From NCBI GenBank assembly GCA_937926845.1, contig CALBBS010000096.1, positions 1 through 9,682 on the forward strand: a DNA stretch of 9,682 bases, written 5' to 3'. Of this stretch, positions 1 to 6,829 are shown piece by piece. Within the stretch, counting starts at the first letter, position 1; every line of letters begins with the position of its first letter. The position numbers and the translations under genes are program-made. The notes below the pieces were generated by a model. The model had not been told where the DNA came from. It did no database searches and saw only the letters and a list, made by a program, of their open reading frames with translations. Source of the stretch: an uncultured Atopobium sp. (GTDB lineage: Bacteria > Actinomycetota > Coriobacteriia > Coriobacteriales > Atopobiaceae).

Positions 1-2
1 CT

Positions 3-476
3 TCAAGTTCCAGCTCTTCTAGCTCCAGCTCTTCTAGCTCCAGCTCTTCTAGCTCCAGCAGCTCCAACAGCAGTTCTAATTCTGGTGGTGGGTCATCATA
101 CTCCGGCGGTGGCGGTGGCTACCCAGCTGCAGGCGGTGGCGTTGCTACAGCTTATGCTTGCATTGGCTATCCATACGTTTGGGGCGGAGCTTCTCCTGCT
201 TCTGGCTTTGACTGTGGTGGTCTAGTCTACTACTGCTTCCTCGGCTACCGTGCAGGTACCGCAGGAACCATTGGCCGTGCTATTCGCGCTGCTGGTAACT
301 GGCATGATTCCATGGATGAGCTTAACTATGGCGATATCATCTTTACTCGTGCAGGCTATGAGCACGTTGGAATCTACATTGGCGGTGGCCGCATGATTCA
401 CGCTGCTAACGAGTCTGTTGGTGTTATCGAGGGTCCTGTTTATGCTTGCTATGGTGGAGGACCATTCTCCGGCTAA
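3..476 (+). CDS. NlpC/P60 cell-wall peptidase, C-terminal part (5' end outside window)
   Basis: The visible 157 codons end at TAA 474-476; the start lies upstream of the window. The part begins with 21 consecutive serines, continues through an Asn/Ser/Gly-rich linker, and ends in an NlpC/P60 domain of about 115 residues. The catalytic-cysteine motif reads GFDCGGLV and the histidine region reads YEHVGIYIGGG, followed by RMIHA, which supplies the third polar residue. This family consists of secreted or surface cysteine peptidases that cut peptide stems of peptidoglycan (typically D-Glu-gamma-diamino acid bonds) during cell separation and wall turnover. The linker and position suggest a modular hydrolase with an unseen N-terminal signal peptide and perhaps a coiled coil or binding domain. 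The usual DCSG is DCGG here; Cys and His are intact, so activity is expected. Family assignment is firm; exact substrate and full architecture are unknown. Confidence 0.88.
   Translation, partial: SSSSSSSSSSSSSSSSSSSSSNSSSNSGGGSSYSGGGGGYPAAGGGVATAYACIGYPYVWGGASPASGFDCGGLVYYCFLGYRAGTAGTIGRAIRAAGNWHDSMDELNYGDIIFTRAGYEHVGIYIGGGRMIHAANESVGVIEGPVYACYGGGPFSG
9..59 (+). repeat. 15-bp in-frame tandem repeat coding a poly-serine linker
   Basis: The unit tccagctcttctagc occurs three times exactly (9-23, 24-38, 39-53), followed by a 6-base partial copy at 54-59. Each unit encodes five serines, so gain or loss of a unit keeps the reading frame and changes linker length by five residues. The array may continue to the left of the window. 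Confidence 0.9.
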
Positions 477-510
477 TCAATAGCCAGGCGTATCAGGCGC
501 CCTCCGCTAC

Positions 511-525
511 GTACAATTTTTGTAC
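511..525. repeat. Short perfect inverted repeat between the NlpC/P60 gene and its terminator
   Basis: gtacaa (511-516) and ttgtac (520-525) are perfect inverted copies around a TTT centre. The site could be a regulator-binding site or a small hairpin in the 3' untranslated part of the peptidase mRNA. Nothing seen here decides between these. Confidence 0.4.
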
Positions 526-540
526 AAATTTTAACTATAC

Positions 541-585
541 GCACGTAAAGTCGTACAATATCCAAGTACGCTTTACGTGCTTTTT
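541..585 (+). terminator. Rho-independent terminator after the NlpC/P60 gene
   Basis: gcacgtaaag (541-550) pairs perfectly with ctttacgtgc (571-580). A second inner stem pairs cgtac (552-556) with gtacg (566-570), with T551 bulged and a 9-base loop. Five T residues follow at 581-585. It lies 64 bases after the peptidase stop codon. Its right arm covers position 577, an in-frame GTG of the next gene, which argues against that GTG as a start. Confidence 0.88.
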
Positions 586-612
586 ATTAACCATAAACTG
601 CTAGGGGAGATT

Positions 613-2199
613 GTGGCGCTTCATCTCAAACATAAGACAAACGTTATTGAGCGTCATTTTTCACGTAGGTTTCAGGTTGCTCTCATTGGAGAAGGCCTGC
701 TTGTTGGCCTTATGGGTGGTGGCGTTGTTACGCTTTTCCGTCTCTGCCTTTCTTTTGCAGAAGCACAAATGCGCTCAATCACTGAATCAATTGCAGGTAA
801 TTGGCCTTATATGGCGCTTTGGTTTGGTGTTCTACTTATTCTTATGGTGATAGTTTGTTTGCTCATGAAGTTTGAGCCCTACACTGTCGGCTCCGGAATC
901 CCTCAAACAAACGCTGAGGTTATGGGTTCTGCGGATATGCCCTGGTATCGAGTTCTTCCCATCAAGTTCATCCAGGGCGTTCTGGTAACCTTTGGCGGTC
1001 TTTCTATGGGTCGAGAAGGCCCAGCAGTCCAGTTAGGTGCTGTTTCAGGTAAAGCAGTCTCTAAGTTTCTTAAGCGCAAAAGGGGAGAAGAACGTCTTCT
1101 GGTAACCTGTGGCGCAGCTGCGGGTATGTCAGCCGCTTTTCATGCCCCTCTCACCGGCACACTTTTTGCTATCGAAGAGATCCAGAAAGAGTTTCATGCT
1201 CCACTGATTATCTCGGCAATGACCGCTTCAGTAGGCGCTGACTTCCTGGTTTCTAACGTCCTTGGTATGAAGCCTGTCCTTCAGCTTCCATACGTAGCGC
1301 CGCTGCCACACGTTGACTACGCCTTTGTACTTTTTGTAGGTTTTACCTGCGGTTTATTGGGCGCGCTTCACAATAAGGGAATGTTCTTTGCGCAAGACCT
1401 TTACAAAAAGATTAACAAGTTTGTGCCTTTCTCAAGGCTTGTTATTCCGTTTATGTTTGCGGGAATTATGGCTTTTACCTGGCCAGATCTTCTTTGCGGC
1501 GGTGACGCCATTATCGAGAAAATCAAAGAGCCAGCAACACTTACCGAGCTCATGGTTGTAGCGCTTTTGCTGGGCAAATATTTCTTTACCACAACCTGTT
1601 TTGCTGCAGGTACACCAGGTGGAACCCTCTTTCCAATGGTTGTCATGGGAACCCTTGTTGGAACACTATTTGCCCTGGTAGCTACCCATATTTTTGGTAT
1701 TCCAATGGCATATGCACCTAACTTTATTGCCATGGGAGTTGCGGGTATATTTGCCGGAGCAGTGAGAGCGCCCGTTACTGGAGTTGTGCTCATATTTGAA
1801 CTCACAGGCTCTCTTGAGGCCCTTATGTCCATGTCTGCTGTAGCGATAATCTCTTACGTTACCGCAAATATCCTGCGCGTCGACCCATTCTACGAGCATT
1901 TACTTGCAGAATTCTTGGCTACTCAGCAAGGGGAGTCTAAATCAACACTTGATTATGGCGAGAAAATCCTTCATGAGTTCACTATTGGCCAAGGAAGTCC
2001 CGTTGAGGGCAAATTGCTCCAAGATATCCCGTGGCCAGACAAAGTGAGAGTTGTAACTATTGATCGTGCGGGCTTAGAGATTATTCCAACCGGTCAAACT
2101 GAATTGATGGCGTTGGACAAGATTCTTGTAATTTTTGATGAGATATATGAAAGCGATGTCATGATTAAATTGAATGTCATGACTGACTCATCGGTATAG
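613..2199 (+). CDS. ClC-family chloride transporter with C-terminal RCK_C (TrkA-C) domain
   Basis: A 528-residue membrane protein of the CLC family, which moves chloride, commonly in exchange for protons. GSGIPQ (93-98) supplies the anion-binding serine and GREGP (133-137) the gating glutamate E135. The pair E188-E189 (AIEE) matches the internal proton glutamate of E. coli ClC, and Y427 (DPFYEHLL) fits the central anion tyrosine. These residues favour an H+/Cl- exchanger over a passive channel. The third motif reads GGTLFP instead of the common GxFxP. Residues about 455-518 form a TrkA-C/RCK_C domain, a likely ligand-sensing cytoplasmic module. GTG 613 was chosen because AGGGGAG (603-609) precedes it, although the spacing of 3 bases is short. 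The in-frame GTG at 577 lies inside the upstream terminator stem. No convincing promoter is visible between the two genes. Physiological role (acid resistance, volume control) is inference. Confidence 0.9.
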   Translation: MALHLKHKTNVIERHFSRRFQVALIGEGLLVGLMGGGVVTLFRLCLSFAEAQMRSITESIAGNWPYMALWFGVLLILMVIVCLLMKFEPYTVGSGIPQTNAEVMGSADMPWYRVLPIKFIQGVLVTFGGLSMGREGPAVQLGAVSGKAVSKFLKRKRGEERLLVTCGAAAGMSAAFHAPLTGTLFAIEEIQKEFHAPLIISAMTASVGADFLVSNVLGMKPVLQLPYVAPLPHVDYAFVLFVGFTCGLLGALHNKGMFFAQDLYKKINKFVPFSRLVIPFMFAGIMAFTWPDLLCGGDAIIEKIKEPATLTELMVVALLLGKYFFTTTCFAAGTPGGTLFPMVVMGTLVGTLFALVATHIFGIPMAYAPNFIAMGVAGIFAGAVRAPVTGVVLIFELTGSLEALMSMSAVAIISYVTANILRVDPFYEHLLAEFLATQQGESKSTLDYGEKILHEFTIGQGSPVEGKLLQDIPWPDKVRVVTIDRAGLEIIPTGQTELMALDKILVIFDEIYESDVMIKLNVMTDSSV

Positions 2200-2227
2200 C
2201 TCTTATCGCTGTCGTACACGCTACAGT

Positions 2228-2264
2228 AAAGGAGAGGGGCACAAAATCCTTCTCCTTTTTCTTT
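2228..2264 (+). terminator. Rho-independent terminator after the ClC gene
   Basis: aaaggagagggg (2228-2239) pairs with tccttctccttt (2247-2258) over 12 positions, two of them G-U, around a 7-base loop. A T-rich tail follows. It starts 28 bases after the ClC stop codon. Confidence 0.85.
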
Positions 2265-2806
2265 AATTCATTAGTTTACATAATATCGATTATCAGACTT
2301 TTATATATTAGAACAGAATTTAGAGATCTTATACGTCTATATATCTAGAATACTTTATCTTGCATCGGCTTTCATACCCTACGTCTAATTACTTCAAAAT
2401 TTGAGCCTTTGAGAGCCGTTTTAAGCCACGATCTTACTTTGTCATGAGTAATTACACCTCTAGTAATTTGAGTCTTACAAAGGTGCCTAGATTACATTGC
2501 TTTCTTGTTCGGATTTCTGTACTAACTACTTACAGACAAGTCAGCAATGCCAGATATTCGACATGCTCTACAATTTCTTTATATGTAGTAATTTGAATAT
2601 CTAGATTCTATTTCTCTAATAAAATCTGCTTGAATTTATAAACTCTGTACGTCCATTTATTCGTCAAGATTTATTTTTACCTAGATACCTAAATAGCTTG
2701 ATTTCAACTTTCTTAGAAGGTTGAATCTAATTAGCATTTCTTGTAACCAGTCCATCTGATTCATTTTTAACTTACTACTCCCCTTTTTTGATAAAAATAA
2801 CCAATC

Positions 2807-2836
2807 TACCTGCATAAATACATAAAACTGCAGGTA
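2807..2836. repeat. 8-bp perfect inverted repeat upstream of the acetyltransferase gene
   Basis: tacctgca (2807-2814) and tgcaggta (2829-2836) are perfect inverted copies separated by 14 AT-rich bases. The site ends 36 bases before the probable -10 element and about 100 bases before the start codon, a position suited to a regulator-binding site. No T-run follows directly in either direction, so a terminator is less likely. The regulator is unknown. Confidence 0.5.
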
Positions 2837-2871
2837 AACAAGGTGTGATTGTTACAAAATACACAACTCAT

Positions 2872-2880
2872 TGCTACAAT
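2872..2880 (+). promoter_or_regulatory. Possible extended -10 promoter of the GNAT gene
   Basis: TGC directly before TACAAT (2875-2880) fits an extended -10 element; TACAAT matches TATAAT at 5 of 6 positions. The best -35-like hexamer, TTGTTA (2849-2854), sits 20 bases away, too far for an ideal pair. The predicted leader would be about 50 bases. Confidence 0.4.
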
Positions 2881-2938
2881 TGCTCTATTAAATTTTAAGT
2901 AGACTATTAATCTTGAAACTCAAAGCTTAGGAAACCAT

Positions 2939-3466
2939 ATGAATATTGCTCTGATAAAACCAAGTGAAGAAAACAAAGCCCAGCTCATTGAGATGCTTGA
3001 TGAGTGGAAACATGATATCGAGACAAATCATACAAATCCTTCTCCAAGAAGGATTTTTAGGTTTGATCACCATGACTTTACAAACTACCTAAAGCAGCTA
3101 GACGACAAGGAACCACTTCCAGCTGGCAGGGTACCTACAACAACCCTCTTTTGCTATGACTATGATAAAAACATCTTCGTCGGAGCAGTAAATATTCGCC
3201 ATTATCTTAATGAGGGGCTTCTATATAGTGGTGGACACATTGGTGATGGAATTCGACCAAGTGAGAGAAGAAAAGGATATGCATCGGCAATGATTGCTCT
3301 TGCGCTGGAAGAATGTAAGAAACTTGGTATTGAGCGTGTTCTCATGTGCTGTCTCAAAGATAATATCGGCTCGGCAAAATCTATTATCAACAATGGCGGA
3401 ATCTTAGAAAATGAAGTATTTGACGAGGACAATGCTCTTACACAAAGATATTGGATTGCTCTTTAG
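2939..3466 (+). CDS. GNAT-family N-acetyltransferase
   Basis: A 175-residue cytoplasmic protein of the GNAT superfamily, which transfers an acetyl group from acetyl-CoA to an amine. The acetyl-CoA pyrophosphate loop is RRKGYA (110-115), preceded by GGHIGDGIRPSER (98-110). The C-terminal part carries DNIGSAKSIINNGG (141-154) and ends in QRYWIAL. These blocks are typical of a widespread single-domain group of predicted acetyltransferases (COG3981-like) of unknown substrate. In that group the first block usually reads GGHIGYGIRPSER; here Asp103 replaces Tyr. The start ATG has a modest ribosome site, AGGAA, 5 bases upstream. The gene lies 88 bases before the AlkD-like gene on the same strand, so the two may share a transcript, but no shared function is shown. 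The substrate cannot be read from the sequence. Confidence 0.87.
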   Translation: MNIALIKPSEENKAQLIEMLDEWKHDIETNHTNPSPRRIFRFDHHDFTNYLKQLDDKEPLPAGRVPTTTLFCYDYDKNIFVGAVNIRHYLNEGLLYSGGHIGDGIRPSERRKGYASAMIALALEECKKLGIERVLMCCLKDNIGSAKSIINNGGILENEVFDEDNALTQRYWIAL

Positions 3467-3554
3467 TGGTTCTTCTCATTTGTCTACGAGGCTTAATATA
3501 CGTTGAAAAGTATTATATATCCCCATATTTCCACATGAAACAAAGGAGAGCCTA

Positions 3555-4223
3555 ATGATTCAAGACGAGCTCTTTGCACTTCAAGATACAGAATATGCCG
3601 CTTTTCAAAGTAAACTCACACCCAATATCTCAAGAGAATCCATCATTGGTGTACGCGTTCCTCAACTCAGAAAGCTTGCTAAAAGGCTTGGAAAAAGCAA
3701 AGAAGCTCAAGAGTTTCTTCTCGCCCTCCCACATGCCTACTATGATGAAAACATGCTGCATAGCCTACTTGTTTCCGAGATTAAAGACTTTGACGATTGT
3801 GTCTCAGCGATTGATGCATTTCTTCCTTATGTCGATAACTGGGCTGTGTGTGACATCTTGTCGCCGTCAGTTTTCAAAAAGAATAACGCGCGTCTTTTGA
3901 CTGAAATTCCAAGGTGGGCATCTTCGAGCCATGTATATACCTGTCGCTTTGGTATAGAGATGCTCATGACTCATTTTCTGGATGATGATTTTAACTCAAA
4001 ATACCTTAATATTCCTGCGCAAATTCATTCAGACGAATACTACGTTAACATGATGATTGCCTGGTTCTTTGCAACGGCACTGGCCAAACAGTGGGACTCT
4101 GCTCTACCCTATCTTGAAAATAAAAAGTTAGACACTTGGGTGTTCAATAAAACAATTCAAAAAGCATGTGAAAGCTATCGAATTACCAAAGAACAAAAAA
4201 CTTATCTTAAAAGTTTGAAATAG
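3555..4223 (+). CDS. DNA alkylation repair protein, AlkD/HEAT-like family
   Basis: A 222-residue, mostly helical protein resembling the AlkC/AlkD-type DNA alkylation repair enzymes built from HEAT-like repeats. These are DNA glycosylases that remove bulky or positively charged alkylated bases such as 3- and 7-methylpurines without base flipping. Family-like blocks are IGVRVPQLRKLAK (31-43), DNWAVCD (94-100, with Trp96 and Asp100), YTCRFGIEMLM (128-138) and the Trp/Phe-rich MMIAWFFATALAKQW (166-180). Trp, Asp and Arg at such places contact the damaged base and backbone in AlkD; mapping them one to one is my inference. The start is supported by AAAGGAG, 6 bases before ATG 3555. Length fits the family. 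No LexA-like box lies upstream, so SOS control is not indicated. It converges on trxB. The symbol is left blank because orthology to alkD is not certain. Confidence 0.86.
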   Translation: MIQDELFALQDTEYAAFQSKLTPNISRESIIGVRVPQLRKLAKRLGKSKEAQEFLLALPHAYYDENMLHSLLVSEIKDFDDCVSAIDAFLPYVDNWAVCDILSPSVFKKNNARLLTEIPRWASSSHVYTCRFGIEMLMTHFLDDDFNSKYLNIPAQIHSDEYYVNMMIAWFFATALAKQWDSALPYLENKKLDTWVFNKTIQKACESYRITKEQKTYLKSLK

Positions 4224-4264
4224 TACTTTAAAAATAGCTGATATAACTTTTAAATAGTCTATCT

Positions 4265-4305
4265 AATATTTAGGGGATCGAACAATTCGACCCCCTATCA
4301 AATAT
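4265..4305. terminator. Probable bidirectional terminator between convergent genes (AlkD-like and trxB)
   Basis: aggggatcgaa (4272-4282) pairs with ttcgaccccct (4286-4296) over 11 positions with one A-C mismatch, and the loop is only three bases. Flanking ATATTT and AAATAT can extend the stem and give U-rich tails on both strands. There is no long uninterrupted T-run, so efficiency is uncertain. The position between two gene ends supports the call. Confidence 0.6.
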
Positions 4306-4316
4306 CTATCAAATAT
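4295..4316. repeat. Exact 11-bp tandem duplication
   Basis: ctatcaaatat occurs twice in direct succession (4295-4305 and 4306-4316) between the convergent hairpin and the end of trxB. The two copies are identical, which suggests recent replication slippage. It overlaps the right flank of the terminator. Confidence 0.8.
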
Positions 4317-4327
4317 GAAATAAGAAT

Positions 4328-5278
4328 TTATCCTTCAACAGGCTGTCCAAGATATGACGCTACAGAAGTTGCGGCAATAGCACCGTCTGCAGCAGCGGTA
4401 ATAATCTGTCGTAGTGGCTTCTTATTGAGGTCTCCTGCAGTAAAGAGACCTGGTGTTTTAGTAGCCATACGCTCGTCAGCAAGGACATATCCCTGCTCGT
4501 CAAGGTCTACAAGGTCTGTGAGAAGCTCTGTTGAAGGAACGCGACCTACTAAGACAAAGACACCAAAGCTACCCTCATCAAAGGTCTCTGTGTGCTCTTC
4601 TCCCGTCTGGTTGTTGCGGAAGGTAATGGAAGTAAGCAAATCGTTACCATCAACTGCAGTAATGCTGGTCAGATAACGAATCTCTGTCTTAGGATTCTCT
4701 TCAAACTGCTTAATTGCGGTAGCGTTTGCTCTTAAGTGATCTTTACGGACAATAAGAGTTACTTTGTCAGCAAAGCGAGCCAGGAACTGAGACTCCTCTA
4801 CAGCGGTGTTACCGCCGCCGATAACAAATACCTGCTTACCACGATAGAACATTCCGTCGCAGGTAGCGCAGTAAGAGACGCCCTTGCCGGTAAATTTCTC
4901 CTCATTGGTAAATCCAGCGTGGCGAGGGTTGGCGCCACCAGAAACAATGACAGCCTTTGCGTGATAGGTGCCTTCAGAAGTCTCTAACACAAAGAGATTA
5001 GTCTCTGGATCTTTAACGATTGAAAGGACATTAGCCATAACGATCTCTGCGCCAAGATCTGTAGCCTGTTTCTGAAGCGTATCAGTGATAGTGAAGCCAT
5101 CAGTATTTGGCATACCAGGGTAATTCTCAACCTCAGTTGTGGTAATAACCTGACCACCAACGGCCTGTTTCTCCAGAACAACGGTGTCGAGAAGAGCGCG
5201 CTTTGCGTAAATTGCAGCTGAAAGTCCTGCAGGACCACCGCCAACAATAACAAGGTCTTTAGTAATAACGTCTGCCAT
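4328..5278 (-). CDS. trxB: Thioredoxin-disulfide reductase
   Basis: A 316-residue FAD enzyme that uses NADPH to reduce thioredoxin in the cytoplasm, the usual bacterial low-molecular-weight TrxB type. In order: an FAD-binding GGGPAG (13-18), the ENYPG block (51-55), the redox-active CATC (137-140) followed by Asp-Gly, the NADPH-binding GGGNTAVEE (154-162) with the basic patch RKDHLRA (178-184), and the FAD-closing GDLNKKPLRQIITAAADG (282-299). All key residues are present and the length is normal. Start ATG 5278 was chosen because GGAG lies 6 bases upstream; a TTG at 5290 would add four residues and lacks such a site. A possible -10, TATAAC on the - strand (5314-5319), would give a leader of about 30 bases, but no good -35 accompanies it. 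No thioredoxin gene is adjacent. The gene is probably monocistronic, with the NCS2 terminator upstream and the convergent hairpin downstream. Confidence 0.95.
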   Translation of the reverse strand: MADVITKDLVIVGGGPAGLSAAIYAKRALLDTVVLEKQAVGGQVITTTEVENYPGMPNTDGFTITDTLQKQATDLGAEIVMANVLSIVKDPETNLFVLETSEGTYHAKAVIVSGGANPRHAGFTNEEKFTGKGVSYCATCDGMFYRGKQVFVIGGGNTAVEESQFLARFADKVTLIVRKDHLRANATAIKQFEENPKTEIRYLTSITAVDGNDLLTSITFRNNQTGEEHTETFDEGSFGVFVLVGRVPSTELLTDLVDLDEQGYVLADERMATKTPGLFTAGDLNKKPLRQIITAAADGAIAATSVASYLGQPVEG

Positions 5279-5384
5279 GATTGGCTCCAATCGTATGAAT
5301 CGTAACTGGCTTTGTTATACCCTACTGGTGACAATCATTATCAGTTAACATTTAAAATAAATTGTACGCAATCTATTCATACAT

Positions 5385-5427
5385 AAAGAAGGAGACACGA
5401 CAAGACCCTCATCTTGAACGTGTCTCC
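5385..5427 (-). terminator. Rho-independent terminator after the NCS2 permease gene
   Basis: On the - strand GGAGACACG (5427-5419) pairs perfectly with CGTGTCTCC (5399-5391), and an inner CAAG/CTTG stem (5416-5413 with 5404-5401) shortens the loop. The T-rich tail TTCTTT (5390-5385) follows. It starts 15 bases after the permease stop codon and closes the leftward gene series. Confidence 0.85.
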
Positions 5428-5442
5428 CCTAGTAGTTTAAAA

Positions 5443-6759
5443 CTAGTTAGCGATGATGAAGTAAGCAACAAATGCAAGAGTTGCTACCCACATCAAAGGC
5501 TTAACCTTTTTAACATTGCCAGTTACAAGTGCAACGACAACATAGAAGATGAAACCAAAACCAATGCCATCAGAGATTGAGTAAGTCATTGGAATACCAG
5601 CGATAACCATGAATGCTGGGAAGCCCTCGAGAAGATCATTCCAATCAATCTCAGTGACCTCAGACATCATCAGGAAGCCAACAAGTACCAATGCACCACA
5701 GGTAGCTGCAGAGCTGACGATAGAGATGAGTGGAGCAATGAAGGCTGCTGCAATGAATAGAAGACCTGTAATAACAGAAGAAAGACCAGTACGGCCACCA
5801 TCAGCAGCGCCAGATGCAGACTCGATGAAGGTGGTAATGGAAGATGCGCCAAAGAGACCACCTGCAGCTGCGGCAGCAGAGTCAACGATGAGAATCTGTT
5901 TAATGTCCTTAACGTTGCCATCCTCAGTAAGGAAGTCACCCTGCTTTGCGATAGCCATTGCAGAACCCATGGTATCGAAGAAGTCGGACATCATCAGAGA
6001 GAAAGCAAATACAAGTAGGACTGGAGTGGTCAGAGCTTTAACGATACCCATAACGCCATTACCATCGGTCAGGAATGGGGCACCAAAAGTACCAAAATCC
6101 AGACCAGAAACAACGCCAGTTGGAGTTGACGTTACGCCAAGCGGAATACCAATAAGTACCGCAAGGATAATGCCAATAAGTAGAGAGCCCTTAACACGAG
6201 CAGAGTAAAGAACAACTGTAGCAACAATAGAAATTACTCCAACGATAAAGGTTGGAGAGAAAATATCACCCAAAGCAACAAGAGTTGACTCATTAGCAAT
6301 AATGATTCCGCTGTTCTTAAGACCAATCAGTGCAATAAAAAGACCTAGGCCAACTGAGATTGCGTGGCGTAGGTTTACAGGAATTGCATCCATGATAGCT
6401 TCACGAAGACCGCAAAGAACTAAAAGTAAAATTGCCATGCCCTCGATGAAGATTACTGCCATTGCTGCGTGCCAGTCTCCTCCAGCAATAGGAGTAAGGG
6501 AGAATGCAACAACAGCATTAACACCCATGCCAGATGCGCATGCAAGTGGACGATTAGAGAAAAGACCCATCAGGATGGTCATTACACCGCCACCAAGGCA
6601 AGTTGCGGTAATAGCTGCTGAAATTGGCACACCCGCAGCCGCGAGAAGAGCTGGATTTACTGCAATGATATATGCCATTGCGAGGAATGTTGTAATTCCA
6701 GCCCTAAATTCTTGAGCGGGAGTGCTACCACGCTCAGCCACCTTAAAGAACTTCTCCAT
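5443..6759 (-). CDS. NCS2-family nucleobase permease (AzgA/PbuG-like)
   Basis: A 438-residue polytopic inner-membrane protein of the AzgA branch of the NCS2 (nucleobase:cation symporter 2) family, whose studied members import adenine, guanine or hypoxanthine with protons. Signature blocks are GITTFLAMAYIIAVNPALL (21-39), SGMGVNAVVAF (76-86), FFDTMGSAMA (260-269), GASSITTFIESASGAADGG (304-322) and RTGL (323-326). The family often has a tyrosine where TTFIES has phenylalanine. The glutamate of this block and the Asp of FFDTMG are the family's conserved substrate-region acids. The start ATG 6759 has AGGAAGGAAGAG close upstream; an in-frame ATG at 6798 lies before that site and is less likely. 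The gene begins 70 bases after dut on the same strand, with no clear promoter or terminator between them, so cotranscription is plausible. The purine specificity is inferred from subfamily resemblance only. Confidence 0.9.
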   Translation of the reverse strand: MEKFFKVAERGSTPAQEFRAGITTFLAMAYIIAVNPALLAAAGVPISAAITATCLGGGVMTILMGLFSNRPLACASGMGVNAVVAFSLTPIAGGDWHAAMAVIFIEGMAILLLVLCGLREAIMDAIPVNLRHAISVGLGLFIALIGLKNSGIIIANESTLVALGDIFSPTFIVGVISIVATVVLYSARVKGSLLIGIILAVLIGIPLGVTSTPTGVVSGLDFGTFGAPFLTDGNGVMGIVKALTTPVLLVFAFSLMMSDFFDTMGSAMAIAKQGDFLTEDGNVKDIKQILIVDSAAAAAGGLFGASSITTFIESASGAADGGRTGLSSVITGLLFIAAAFIAPLISIVSSAATCGALVLVGFLMMSEVTEIDWNDLLEGFPAFMVIAGIPMTYSISDGIGFGFIFYVVVALVTGNVKKVKPLMWVATLAFVAYFIIAN

Positions 6760-6829
6760 TAAGCTCTTCCTTCCTAAAGAGACTTTTCCTTTATGCAAAC
6801 GCCGCAGCGCTTATCACCAAAATAAGAAA

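Larger units (their letters stand above)
2265..2938. other. AT-rich intergenic stretch without a convincing gene
   Basis: About 670 bases, visibly richer in A and T than the flanking genes, with stops frequent in all frames. The longest ATG-initiated frame I find by eye (2444-2596, +, 50 codons) has no ribosome binding site and no recognisable motif. On the - strand one frame has an open segment at 2372-2491 of 39 codons that contains THDKVRSWLKTALKG, which looks protein-like, but stops surround it and no start is usable. It could be the remains of a decayed gene or chance. The 11-mer tagtaatttga occurs at 2461-2471 and again at 2586-2596. The right end carries an inverted repeat and a probable promoter for the acetyltransferase, listed separately. 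Confidence 0.6.

Noticed and set aside
577..612. In-frame GTG at 577 as the start of the ClC protein
   Set aside because: It lies within the right arm of the upstream terminator and has no ribosome site, whereas GTG 613 follows AGGGGAG.
1401..1832. - strand open frame of 143 codons inside the ClC gene
   Set aside because: It is antisense to conserved ClC motifs and has no recognisable domain.
2444..2596. 50-codon + strand frame in the AT-rich gap
   Set aside because: No ribosome binding site, no motif, and frequent stops around it; the length is within chance for this stretch.
2261..2938. Mobile element, tRNA or CRISPR in the gene-free gap
   Set aside because: No terminal inverted repeats with a transposase, no cloverleaf with a T-loop consensus, and no regularly spaced repeats were found by eye.
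3467..3554. Promoter with TTGAAA (3503-3508) before the AlkD-like gene
   Set aside because: The clear TATTATATAT tract begins only two bases after the hexamer, and the -10 position at 17 bp spacing (3526) is poor.
5609..6208. Long + strand open frame of 199 codons
   Set aside because: It is antisense to the well-supported NCS2 permease and its Arg/Pro/Ser-rich translation has no family motif; it is a shadow of the permease codon pattern.
6302..6715. + strand open frame of 137 codons
   Set aside because: Also antisense to the permease, with no motif and no ribosome site.
6775..6829. Possible terminator between dut and the permease gene (AAGCGC-TGCG-GCGTTT on the - strand)
   Set aside because: The stem is only six pairs with one G-U and no T-run follows; it is too weak to call.
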